Positions 1 to 6,843 of a DNA stretch of 8,393 nucleotides are shown here, one piece after another. Position 1 is the stretch's first letter; each line of letters begins with the position of its first letter. Origin of the DNA: an uncultured cyanobacterium (GTDB lineage: Bacteria; Cyanobacteriota; Cyanobacteriia; CACIAM-69d); assembly GCA_937894105.1 (NCBI GenBank), contig CALCTI010000085.1:1-8393 (forward strand). Reading direction: 5' to 3'. The notes under the pieces were generated by a model that was not told the origin of the DNA, did no database searches, and was given only the letters and a program-made list of their open reading frames with translations. A program made the position numbers and the translations under genes.

Positions 1-409
1 CCAGAATCGGAGCCATCCACACTACCCCATCCACCAGTTGAGCTTCCCGATATCTCAGCGCCAGCGCTAACGCTAGGGGACATCCGGTAGAAAAGCCAAT
101 AACCGTCACTTTCCCGTAGGTTGCCACTAGGCTGTCATAGGTTTTGATCGCCTTCACTAACCATTCTTCCCAACGGGAATCAGGCATTCTGCCGTCATCT
201 GGGCGGTAGTCGTGCCCCGGATAGGCGATCGCCTGCACAGTCCAGCCCTGATTATTTAAAAACGGTGCCAGCAGCCCACACTCAAAGGGACCGCCCCCCA
301 AGCCATGCAGAATTAGGCAAGCAGTGGAGCGATCATCTGCCCCCTCGAGTAAAAACGGCTCATTGCTAAACACCAAATTCTCGAGGTCGGAAGAAACGAG
401 CTTCACCAT
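1..409 (-). CDS. Alpha/beta hydrolase (esterase/lipase-like), 3' end cut by window edge
   Basis: I translated this frame by hand; 136 codons are visible and the C-terminus lies outside the window. The fragment has the first half of an alpha/beta-hydrolase fold: an oxyanion-hole type turn HGLGGGP (residues 35-41), a YPGHD loop (63-67) like the Y-x-GHG loop of small bacterial carboxylesterases and monoacylglycerol-lipase-like enzymes, and the nucleophile elbow GFSTG (105-109), which makes Ser107 the predicted nucleophile. The acid and histidine of the triad would lie beyond the edge. No signal peptide is seen, so a cytoplasmic enzyme is likely. The ATG at 409 is chosen because AGGAG lies just upstream. 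The gene follows the Ycf45-type gene by 45 bp on the same strand and is probably co-transcribed. The substrate cannot be inferred. Confidence 0.85.
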   Translation of the reverse strand, partial: MVKLVSSDLENLVFSNEPFLLEGADDRSTACLILHGLGGGPFECGLLAPFLNNQGWTVQAIAYPGHDYRPDDGRMPDSRWEEWLVKAIKTYDSLVATYGKVTVIGFSTGCPLALALALRYREAQLVDGVVWMAPIL

Positions 410-413
410 GATG

Positions 414-418
414 CTCCT
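414..418 (-). promoter_or_regulatory. Ribosome binding site of the hydrolase gene
   Basis: AGGAG on the minus strand, four bases before the ATG at 409. It is the clearest Shine-Dalgarno sequence among the starts in this window and fixes the hydrolase start. It also allows this gene to be translated independently of the Ycf45-type gene upstream. Confidence 0.65.
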
Positions 419-454
419 AAGCTAGTTTTTCAAGCATGAAATTTCACTAATAAC

Positions 455-2419
455 TTATGCCGGGAAAATCCGCAGTCGGCGGTTAGGCTCGTCGCCAAAG
501 CTGGTGGACGACAGCTTGTAATGTTCCACTAGCTCGTGCTGCATTTTGCGCACCTTGGGCGATCGCGGTAACAATTCCACCGGTTGTCCCTTCGGCAACA
601 CAATTTGCTCTACCGCCAGCCGCGCCTCCTCCAGGGCCTCCAGCTCGTCATCATTACCCTTGCCAGAAAATAGCCGCAAATCCACTGGCTCCGCTTCACC
701 ATCGTCCATTTTCAACAGCCGCTTCAGGGTGCGGCTAATTTGGGACATGTTGTTGGATTTGACGATGTAAATGGGCAACTGACGATTTTTGGCCAAATGC
801 CGCAGTTTGGAATGGTTTTTTAGGTGCGATCGCAACGCCAGCACCGCATCAGCCGAATCCAGCTCCTTCGTTAACACCACCGGCAAATTCATCAGCTCAA
901 TCACCTGATCCAACTGGTGACGGCTAATGGCATAGGGATACACATAGGTATAGCCGCTAATGCGACCGCGATCGTCCACCCCCTTATCCGGCTCTATTGT
1001 GCTGGCATCAAGAAGCTGTTGAAATTCCTCCGCCGGGCTTAACGATGGTCCCAGGGGCGACTGCACCGGACGTAATGCATTGGCATTATTGCCACGGGAC
1101 ACCCGAGGGGGAACCGCCTGCATACGTCCCGACCCACGCCATCCATCCGATCCCGCCATGGGTGCATAAACCATACCGTTCCGTCCACGCCTCGGCGAAT
1201 CGAGGGGCAACTGTTCCTCCGGCTGCTCGTGGGTGACGGACACTTCCCCGCCGTTGTCCACCGTACGCACCTGATAGTCAGCAGGCTTTTTCCGCAGCAG
1301 GCGATCAATGGTGCCCGCCACTTCGGGATACACCACCCACCGCTGACGCTCCTGCATTTCCACCGCAATTTCAAAGGTGGGCGGCGCTTTACGCTCTAGC
1401 ACGGTTTTTTGGGAGCCCCGACGGCGAGCTTCCTCGTCCCCAAGGGTGACCGACTGAATGCCCCCCACCAGGTCCGACAGGGTGGGATTTTTAATTAAGT
1501 TGGCGAGCTGATTGCCGTGGGCGGTTCCCACCAGTTGCACCCCTCGCTCGGCGATGGTGCGGGCAGCCAGGGCTTCCAGCTCCGTACCAATTTCATCAAT
1601 AACAATCACTTCCGGCATATGGTTTTCCACTGCCTCGATCATCACCTGATGCTGCAATTCCGGTCGCGACACCTGCATCCGTCGCGATCGCCCAATGGCC
1701 GGGTGGGGAATATCCCCATCCCCCGCAATTTCATTGGACGTATCGATAATCACCACCCGCTTATCCAGATCGTCCGCCAACACCCGGGCAATTTCCCGCA
1801 AGGCCGTGGTTTTACCCACCCCCGGTCGTCCCAGCATCAAAATTGACCCGCCCGTTTCCACCAGATCGCGAATCATGGCGATCGTGCCAAACACAGCGCG
1901 ACCCACCCGACAGGTGAGCCCCACCACCTTGCCCTGGCGGTTACGCATGGCGCTAATGCGATGGAGAGTTTGCTCAATACCGGCGCGATTATCGCCCCCA
2001 AAGTGCCCCACCCCTTCGATGGTGTACTCCAGGTCTTCATTGGTAACGGTCTGATCCCCTAGATATTCAGAGCCCTGGAAAAATCGCGCCTCGGGACGCC
2101 TCCCCAGGTCCATAACCACTTCTACCAGGTCATCCAGCTTCTCGTGATTGCGCAATAAACTAACCAGAGGGAGGGGGAGAACCCCTAGCAATTGCTCTAA
2201 ATCGCCGCTGGATTGGGTTCGTCCCAGTTCAATAGATTCCATTAATTCGGTGGACTGCTCGGCTACTTGATCGGTGCTTGCGTTAGGTAGCCTGTGGCTG
2301 ATAGGGTTGGGGTCGCCGTTTGAGGAGATGGCGTTCGAATTGTTTGAGGCGGGCTCCCCGGGAGCTTCAGTCGCAGGCGTCACGTCAAACGTGTTGTCGG
2401 CACTCAATGGTTGGGGCAT
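455..2419 (-). CDS. ycf45: Ycf45-type AAA ATPase with C-terminal R3H domain
   Basis: 654 residues. Residues 1-70 are a polar, Ser/Asn/Pro-rich, probably disordered tail. Residues about 75-380 form the ATPase core shared by plastid/cyanobacterial Ycf45 and related to the SpoIIIAA ATPase: Walker A GRPGVGKTT (197-205), a conserved DTSNEI segment (226-231), Walker B VIVIDEIG (271-278) and the sensor-like GTAHGN (298-303). Residues 385-480 are a Gly/Arg/Pro-rich linker. Residues 481-575 form a separate alpha/beta-looking domain that I cannot name. The C-terminus carries the R3H signature R-x3-H (Arg624, His628), a fold that binds single-stranded nucleic acid. The protein is thus likely a soluble ATP-dependent nucleic-acid-associated factor; its exact role is not established by the sequence. 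No good Shine-Dalgarno precedes the ATG at 2419 (the nearest AGG is about 16 bases away), so the disordered N-terminus may start elsewhere. Confidence 0.88.
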   Translation of the reverse strand: MPQPLSADNTFDVTPATEAPGEPASNNSNAISSNGDPNPISHRLPNASTDQVAEQSTELMESIELGRTQSSGDLEQLLGVLPLPLVSLLRNHEKLDDLVEVVMDLGRRPEARFFQGSEYLGDQTVTNEDLEYTIEGVGHFGGDNRAGIEQTLHRISAMRNRQGKVVGLTCRVGRAVFGTIAMIRDLVETGGSILMLGRPGVGKTTALREIARVLADDLDKRVVIIDTSNEIAGDGDIPHPAIGRSRRMQVSRPELQHQVMIEAVENHMPEVIVIDEIGTELEALAARTIAERGVQLVGTAHGNQLANLIKNPTLSDLVGGIQSVTLGDEEARRRGSQKTVLERKAPPTFEIAVEMQERQRWVVYPEVAGTIDRLLRKKPADYQVRTVDNGGEVSVTHEQPEEQLPLDSPRRGRNGMVYAPMAGSDGWRGSGRMQAVPPRVSRGNNANALRPVQSPLGPSLSPAEEFQQLLDASTIEPDKGVDDRGRISGYTYVYPYAISRHQLDQVIELMNLPVVLTKELDSADAVLALRSHLKNHSKLRHLAKNRQLPIYIVKSNNMSQISRTLKRLLKMDDGEAEPVDLRLFSGKGNDDELEALEEARLAVEQIVLPKGQPVELLPRSPKVRKMQHELVEHYKLSSTSFGDEPNRRLRIFPA

Positions 2420-2553
2420 GTGTATAAAATTTGCCTAAATTGCCAAAGTCACCAGTGGGTTGGCGTTAAATATTTTGCGTGCTGTTGAGCTTTTAACACT
2501 GGGATTTTTGGACCGGAATGTTTCACCGGTATTAACTGTAAAATCCTTAGTAT

Positions 2554-2582
2554 TTTTCAGAAAACTGGTGCTTTTCAGAAAA
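2554..2582. promoter_or_regulatory. Two identical 11-bp palindromes upstream of the Ycf45-type gene (possible operator)
   Basis: TTTTCAGAAAA occurs at 2554-2564 and again at 2572-2582, with a start-to-start distance of 18 bp. Each copy is itself a perfect inverted repeat (TTTTC-A-GAAAA). Both lie 135-165 bp upstream of the ATG at 2419. Two identical symmetric sites about two helical turns apart suit a dimeric regulator, but the site is AT-rich and short, and it does not match the cyanobacterial NtcA or LexA boxes known to me. The regulator is unknown. Confidence 0.3.
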
Positions 2583-2777
2583 ACTCGAAGGTAGACGCCT
2601 AGATTGAAGATAGGTGGCCGTTAGGATTTCAACATGGTTTTATTAGGTCGTTTTCTAAGACGGTAGCGGTGATTTATCTGCGTGTGCTTTTTTTTGTATA
2701 TTTTTTAAGCTCGCCGAGATGCTTCTAAACCAGGCTCTTTTAGCTGATTTTGCCGCTGTTTATGTTCGCATGGTAAC

Positions 2778-2797
2778 CCCAAGTGGGGGATCTTGGG
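2778..2797. repeat. Inverted repeat CCCAAG-N8-CTTGGG
   Basis: A six-base perfect stem with an eight-base loop, in the middle of the spacer between ldpA and the Ycf45-type gene. It could form a hairpin in the ldpA read-through transcript. No T-run follows on either strand, so it is not a typical intrinsic terminator. Confidence 0.35.
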
Positions 2798-3038
2798 ATC
2801 ACGGAATGGACAATAGGGGGAATGTCTGGAGGCGTTGCTAGCACTGAGGATTTGTTGATTTTTTCTAAGAAACACCGAGAATTTCCAAATTGCTTTAGGG
2901 ATGTTGTTGTAGGGTGCGTTATCAGTTGCTCCCCAGCTCCTGTGCAGTTAGGGATATTGCGCTCTGACTAAACAAGCAGATTGAAGCTGTAATTCTTATA
3001 GGGCGAGGGTTTGGCACTTTCTTGGGTTGGTAACGATT

Positions 3039-3054
3039 CCAAGCAGGTGCTTGG
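3039..3054 (-). terminator. Perfect 16-bp palindrome just past the ldpA stop codon
   Basis: CCAAGCAGGTGCTTGG is a hairpin with a six-base stem and four-base loop, beginning 15 bases after the ldpA stop. Its place suggests a transcript end or an RNA-stabilising hairpin. On the minus strand the next bases are AATCGTTACC rather than a U-tract, so it does not meet the standard for an intrinsic terminator. It could equally be a processing site if the transcript continues. Confidence 0.4.
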
Positions 3055-3069
3055 GGAACGCTGGTGTAT

Positions 3070-4251
3070 TTAGAGGCTCTGATTTAAGGGTATCGGTGTT
3101 AGGACCGCGGGTGAATGAGGGGGGACCGAACCTTTTAGGGGGGCGATTAGGTTGCGAGCGATCGCCCGTCCTTGATGGAGCAAATCCGTTTGGGATTCTA
3201 AGGTCAGGGTTTGGTTACACTGCTGTTCTCGCCGTTCGAGCTGGTCCAACACGGGTTTTAGTTGTGATCGCCCATAGCCACCGTAGGCAACCCCAGCAAT
3301 TTTTCCCATCAGCCCCCGCTGGCGTAATTTATCGGCGGTGGTTTGGTTGGTGCCCCCTGCAAGCTGGATAAAGCCCGGCAGGTTCGTTTTCAACAGGTCT
3401 TCACCGTAGGCGAGCGCCGGATCCGTTGCCTTTTGCCCCTGGTCGCCGCTCATGGGCTTTCCGTCCGCTTGCCATAGCCACGCGCATCCAGCCCGCCGCA
3501 CGTCCTTAGCAACCCAGTCCCATAAGTCGCCCAAATAGGAAATTGCCTCAGGATGGCGAGGGCAGCTCACGGCGACAAGCTTAAGGTTTGGCAAATAGGG
3601 GCGCACGGATCGCCACAGGGTTTGAAATTGTTGGTAATGCCCCACGTGGGTGTGAATTTCTAGGGCATCTATCCCCAGGTCCAGCACCAGGTCCGGTAAA
3701 TCCTGGGGCGATCGCTGGTAAGTGACCGCGTCAATATAGCCGTGGGGACACACCGATAGGCATCGCCCGCAGCCATAGCACAGGGGCTCGTTGACGCCAG
3801 GAGCGGCACTGTTCAGGGCGATCGCTCCTGTAGGACACACGCGCTCGCAGGGACGGGGGCAGTCCGCAGGACAGCGCTTGGGATCAAAGCGGGCCGTGCG
3901 AAAGTGGGGGTCTTCGCCGTCGTTTACGCTGACCATTAGCCAGGGCTTTCGCCAGCGATCGTCTTGTTGTTGATTGTGGTGCGGGTAATTTTGCTGGTTT
4001 TGTTGCGGGTAATTTTGCGAATTTTGGTGCGATTTTTTTGCGATCGTCAACCTTTCGCAAGCAGCTAACCCTTCCTGGGCCGCCGCTACCACTGCCGGTT
4101 CCGCCGCCACATCAATACAGTCAGCTCCCTCAAGCCCGTAAGCAATCACCAGACTACGAATCGACGGCACATGCTGAAAGCTAGCACCGCAAATCAGCTT
4201 AAACCAGCTGCCAGAAATTAGGGACTGAAGGGGGAAGTCATTACAATTCAC
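3070..4251 (-). CDS. ldpA: LdpA, iron-sulfur circadian light-input protein
   Basis: 393 residues. The N-terminal block around residues 14-25 (GSWFKLICGASF) and the following AGADCIDVAA-like stretch (42-50) are characteristic of LdpA. Two ferredoxin-type cysteine sets follow: Cys127, 131, 135, 139 (C-x3-C-x3-C-x3-CP) and Cys158, 161, 164, 168 (C-x2-C-x2-C-x3-CP), fitting two [4Fe-4S] clusters. Residues from about 185 on match the LdpA C-terminal region. In Synechococcus elongatus LdpA senses redox/light state and adjusts the period of the Kai clock, associating with clock proteins; that role is taken from the family. Odd here is a Q/N-rich insert at residues 75-96 between the N-terminal part and the Fe-S domain. 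The start is a GTG at 4251: the frame is closed upstream by a TAG at 4272-4270 and has no in-frame ATG. The gene lies 18 bp after the co-polymerase gene, so co-transcription is likely. Confidence 0.9.
   Translation of the reverse strand: MNCNDFPLQSLISGSWFKLICGASFQHVPSIRSLVIAYGLEGADCIDVAAEPAVVAAAQEGLAACERLTIAKKSHQNSQNYPQQNQQNYPHHNQQQDDRWRKPWLMVSVNDGEDPHFRTARFDPKRCPADCPRPCERVCPTGAIALNSAAPGVNEPLCYGCGRCLSVCPHGYIDAVTYQRSPQDLPDLVLDLGIDALEIHTHVGHYQQFQTLWRSVRPYLPNLKLVAVSCPRHPEAISYLGDLWDWVAKDVRRAGCAWLWQADGKPMSGDQGQKATDPALAYGEDLLKTNLPGFIQLAGGTNQTTADKLRQRGLMGKIAGVAYGGYGRSQLKPVLDQLERREQQCNQTLTLESQTDLLHQGRAIARNLIAPLKGSVPPHSPAVLTPIPLNQSL
3970..4018 (-). repeat. 24-bp tandem duplication coding the Q/N-rich insert of LdpA
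   Basis: Two adjacent 24-bp units (3971-3994 and 3995-4018) agree at 21 of 24 positions, with the three mismatches spaced three bases apart. They encode the 8-residue units QNYPQQNQ and QNYPHHNQ (residues 79-94), preceded by a partial HQNSQNYP unit. The length in-frame suggests expansion by slippage in a flexible linker; copy number could vary between strains. Confidence 0.75.
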
Positions 4252-4272
4252 TGCCCCATGGTAAAAGACCTA
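4252..4272 (-). promoter_or_regulatory. Junction between the co-polymerase gene and ldpA, with possible coupling mini-ORF
   Basis: Minus-strand order: the co-polymerase stop TAG (4272-4270) forms part of a weak TAGG; nine bases later comes ATG GGG CAG TGA (4259-4248), a three-codon frame whose TGA overlaps the ldpA GTG start (4251-4249) as GTGA. The GTG itself has no well-spaced Shine-Dalgarno. Ribosomes ending on either upstream frame could therefore re-initiate on ldpA. This is inference from spacing. Confidence 0.35.
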
Positions 4273-6564
4273 TTTAAGAACCGCATCTTCCGGTAACAGA
4301 CGCTCATCATCGGGGGGGGCTGGCGGTGATGCAGGACGCTCCCAGTGGGGGGACGATAGCTCGGACATGGATTTGCGCTTCTTCGCTGCTCGCGCCTTTT
4401 TCAGCACTTCCAAATCTTCCGGATCCAAAAGCTCCTCATCCATCGTATCCAGCTCATAGTCGGCATCACTGTCAACAACAATGCCCTCAGCGCCATTAAT
4501 CACCCCAGCAATAAGGCGCATGGAAAGCTGATCTTCGTCAGTCATTACGTCGAGGGCGCTGTTAAACCGGCTCTTAATCGTGACACCGGGGCGACCCACC
4601 AGCAAAATTCCGTCGGTGGCCGGTTCCAGCAATAGGGTGTCATTGCAGCCTGTCAGCGCTGTGGAATCTATCACCACAAAATCAAAGCGCTGGCGAGCGT
4701 CGGCGATTAGCTGGCGCATTTCGCTGGACTCAATAATGGCTGCTGGATTGGGCTGGGGACCGGGGCAGGGAATCATATACAGATTTTCCACGTCGGGCAC
4801 CAGTCGCACACAATTGCTCAGGTTGCCGTAGTATTGCAGCGGCTCTTCCAGGGCGTCGGGATCCAACGCCACTCGCAGGGCCCGAGCGTTGGAGGGGGCT
4901 CGCAGTCCCATCTCCAGCAACAAGGTTCGCTTTCCAGCCCGTGCCGAGGCGATCGCCAAGTTGTAAGCCACCACACTTTTACCCTCTTGGGCATCCATGC
5001 TGGTCACCAGCACCACCGAAAGTTGATCATTAAGCTGCCGTAACTGACTGCGGAACTGCTCGTAGGCTTCTCCGTAGGGGGATGGCTCCACCAGCACAGG
5101 CAAAATATCCTGGGGCCAATCGGACAATACCAAATCCGGCAAGGTTCCGGCGATCGCCACTTCTCGCTCCGTAAAAGAGGCCACCAGTTCCGGCACCGCC
5201 TGGAAGCGCCCATCCAAAATTCCTAGCACCGCAAGAAGCGCCAACGCCCCCACCAGACCGCCTCCCAATCCAGCAGCCAGCAATAAAATAAGCGACGGAC
5301 TTTCAGGAATTTCCTTGGACTTAAGTTGAGCGGGGCGGGCCAGGGCCAAACTACTCACAGTTTCCGCTTCCGCAGCTCCAGCGTCCACCAGTTTTGTTTG
5401 CATTTGGTCATGGAGCGCTTTTTTCAACGCCACCTGCTGAGCCAGGCGATCGCGCTCCAACTGCTTATTGGGAATCGTCTGATAACGCTGACGCAGTTCC
5501 CCTTCCGAACGAATTGCCGTCTGTAGCTGCTGTTGAATTGTCTCCCGCTGAGTTTGTAACTCCACCAGTGCATTAGCCAACCGCTGTCGTGCCGGGTCCA
5601 AATTGCTATTAATCTGCACCGATCCCCCTGCCTCCAAAGGACGCACATTGCCCGTGCCCCGAAGCACCTCACGCGCCCGCGCCGTCAGCAACTCCTCAAA
5701 GGTTTCCCGCTGCCGATCTAAATCTTGAATCACCGGGTGACGATCCCGCAGGCGCTTACTTTGGATCACCCGCTCCGATTCCACCTGATCCAGCTGCTGT
5801 CGCAATTGCTGCACCGTCGGGTCCGCACTGAGGGCAGAGGACACATAAGCTTCGTCTACTGACAAGCCCAGGCGTTGTTCCAAACTGCTAAGTTGCGCCC
5901 CAACGCCCTCAAGCTGAAGACGCAACTGTCGCTGTTGCCGCTGGCTATTGGTAAGTGCCCCTACCAAGCTACCGATCTGGAACGCTAAGATTGCTGCCCC
6001 TTCAATCCGATCAAAATTTTCTAGTCGTCGCTCCGCTGCCCGTAAATCTCCAATAACATCTGGCAGTCGATCTTCGACGGAGCTGGTAATCAGCTTAAGC
6101 CGGGCTACGTTTTGCTGGAGGCTTTTTTCCTCCATCAGGGTCATTAGCAAATCCACTGCCACTTTGGCTCGCCGGGGATTGCCATCGCTATAGGACACCT
6201 CAATGTAAGGGGATGCCCCTGGGTCCTTCTCGGGATCTGGCTGGATAAACTTAACCCGTGCGTTGTTCGCTACTTCCTCCGGTTCAACTCTAATTCCCGC
6301 TGCCACGCCCTCAATGACGTCATCAGCCAGCAAGACTTCTTCAGTTAAGGTTTGTCCCTGGCGTAGAATATCGGCTCCGGTTTGGGAAAAAGACACCGCC
6401 TGCTGACGATAGGACAGAATGCCCAGCATCTTAAAACTAGGGTCACCATTGGGTTGACTGGCAACAACGCCACCAGCAATACATCCCAATGCTGGCATTA
6501 CCAGCAGCAGCCAGGGATATTTGCCAAGGGCGAGCTGAAATCGTTTAACAATGGGATGAGCCAT
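4270..6564 (-). CDS. GumC/Wzc-like polysaccharide co-polymerase with degenerate BY-kinase domain
   Basis: 764 residues. One membrane segment at about 17-36, a long periplasmic Wzz-type region with extended helices/coiled coil (about 160-290 and 325-400), a Pro-containing stretch (411-423) and a second membrane segment (about 424-450) are the usual plan for chain-length regulators of exopolysaccharide or capsule export in the inner membrane. A cytoplasmic ATPase domain of the BY-kinase type follows (about 495-695): EAYEQFRS (499-506), Walker A with EGKS (527-530) and Walker B FDFVVIDS (627-634). Walker A' reads LLLEMGLR (548-555) where the family has LLIDADLR, so both acidic positions of the usual DxD are changed, and Walker B lacks the usual TPP. 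The tail (695-764) is acidic then basic and Pro-rich, with a single Tyr and no tyrosine cluster. I infer a structural co-polymerase with weak or no kinase activity. The ATG at 6564 has no strong ribosome binding site. Confidence 0.87.
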   Translation of the reverse strand: MAHPIVKRFQLALGKYPWLLLVMPALGCIAGGVVASQPNGDPSFKMLGILSYRQQAVSFSQTGADILRQGQTLTEEVLLADDVIEGVAAGIRVEPEEVANNARVKFIQPDPEKDPGASPYIEVSYSDGNPRRAKVAVDLLMTLMEEKSLQQNVARLKLITSSVEDRLPDVIGDLRAAERRLENFDRIEGAAILAFQIGSLVGALTNSQRQQRQLRLQLEGVGAQLSSLEQRLGLSVDEAYVSSALSADPTVQQLRQQLDQVESERVIQSKRLRDRHPVIQDLDRQRETFEELLTARAREVLRGTGNVRPLEAGGSVQINSNLDPARQRLANALVELQTQRETIQQQLQTAIRSEGELRQRYQTIPNKQLERDRLAQQVALKKALHDQMQTKLVDAGAAEAETVSSLALARPAQLKSKEIPESPSLILLLAAGLGGGLVGALALLAVLGILDGRFQAVPELVASFTEREVAIAGTLPDLVLSDWPQDILPVLVEPSPYGEAYEQFRSQLRQLNDQLSVVLVTSMDAQEGKSVVAYNLAIASARAGKRTLLLEMGLRAPSNARALRVALDPDALEEPLQYYGNLSNCVRLVPDVENLYMIPCPGPQPNPAAIIESSEMRQLIADARQRFDFVVIDSTALTGCNDTLLLEPATDGILLVGRPGVTIKSRFNSALDVMTDEDQLSMRLIAGVINGAEGIVVDSDADYELDTMDEELLDPEDLEVLKKARAAKKRKSMSELSSPHWERPASPPAPPDDERLLPEDAVLK

Positions 6565-6600
6565 GGCGGATCACAAAAGTATTGGCTTAAGCGCTATTAA

Positions 6601-6789
6601 ACCTTAACAAATTTCTCTCTTCCACAGCTTCTTAGTAATTCCGAAGAATCAGGAGAAATTTTTACGTATGGTTTTTATCGAATCGAATACCTGGCAGCGC
6701 TGGCATCAGGCGAAACTCGTACTGATTGGTTTCGACCTCAGTACAGGGACAAAAGTTTTGAAGCAGAGGCTAAAAGCCTTGCCCGTTAA
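6601..6789 (+). pseudogene. Possible 3' remnant of an unidentified protein gene
   Basis: This frame opens right after a TAA at 6598-6600 and runs 62 codons to a TAA at 6787-6789 without any ATG, GTG or TTG start. Its translation is protein-like rather than random: residues 19-28 read GEIFTYGFYR, followed by IEYLAALASGETRTDWFRPQ and then YRDKSFEAEAKSLAR before the stop. I do not recognise the family. It could be the C-terminal end of a gene whose front was lost when the co-polymerase region was joined here, or chance. The last 18 codons overlap the left arm of the inverted-repeat element, so the tail may have been supplied by the element. An overlapping 42-codon frame from ATG 6668 is less convincing. 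Confidence 0.3.
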
Positions 6790-6798
6790 GGGTTAAGG
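6777..6798. repeat. Hairpin 1 inside the inverted-repeat element
   Basis: CCTT-g-CCC-gttaa-GGG-tt-AAGG can form a seven-pair stem with a small internal loop. It overlaps the first copy (6779-6795) of the degenerate direct repeat TTGCCCNNTAAGGNTTA, repeated at 6839-6855 with 14 of 17 positions the same. Confidence 0.5.
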
Positions 6799-6843
6799 TG
6801 ATTTCAATTTTGTTCGGGCGGTAAACAGGCTGAAATTATTGCC

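Larger units (their letters stand above)
2420..3069. other. 650-bp gene-free stretch between ldpA and the Ycf45-type gene
   Basis: I see no convincing gene here. The stretch is clearly more AT-rich than its neighbours, notably at 2687-2710 with T runs on the plus strand, as expected for a promoter and leader region of the Ycf45-type gene. It contains a perfect 16-bp palindrome just past the ldpA stop, a CCCAAG/CTTGGG inverted repeat at 2778-2797, two identical TTTTCAGAAAA palindromes at 2554-2582 and a lone GTAGGGTGCGTTA at 2909-2921. A 62-codon plus-strand frame starting with GTG at 2783 has no recognisable product or ribosome binding site and is not called. A small RNA cannot be excluded by eye. 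Confidence 0.6.

Noticed and set aside
1517..2054. Plus-strand open frames opposite the ATPase core of the Ycf45-type gene
   Set aside because: They are antisense to strongly conserved Walker motifs and show no independent protein features.
2690..2710. T-runs on the plus strand as a possible intrinsic terminator
   Set aside because: No GC-rich stem precedes them and no plus-strand gene ends here.
2651..2870. TTTTCTAAGA present twice (2651-2660 and 2861-2870)
   Set aside because: A 10-bp AT-rich direct repeat 210 bp apart is plausible by chance and the flanks do not match.
2909..2921. GTAGGGTGCGTTA, resembling half of a palindromic intergenic repeat common in cyanobacteria
   Set aside because: The second half (AACGCACC) is missing, so a repeat cannot be supported from one arm.
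2783..2971. 62-codon plus-strand frame with GTG start in the ldpA-ycf45 spacer
   Set aside because: No ribosome binding site, no recognisable motif, starts inside an inverted repeat; most likely chance.
3641..3650. CCCACGTGGG palindrome
   Set aside because: Lies in the middle of ldpA coding sequence and is explained by the codons there; no reason to call it a regulatory site.
4580..5576. Several plus-strand open frames (and one minus-strand frame in another register) within the co-polymerase gene
   Set aside because: They overlap a clearly coding gene and have compositions expected of out-of-frame translation.
6668..6796. 42-codon plus-strand frame with ATG and an upstream AGGAG
   Set aside because: Spacing of 12 bases is long, the product has no family signature, and it overlaps the more protein-like frame at 6601-6789 and the inverted-repeat element.
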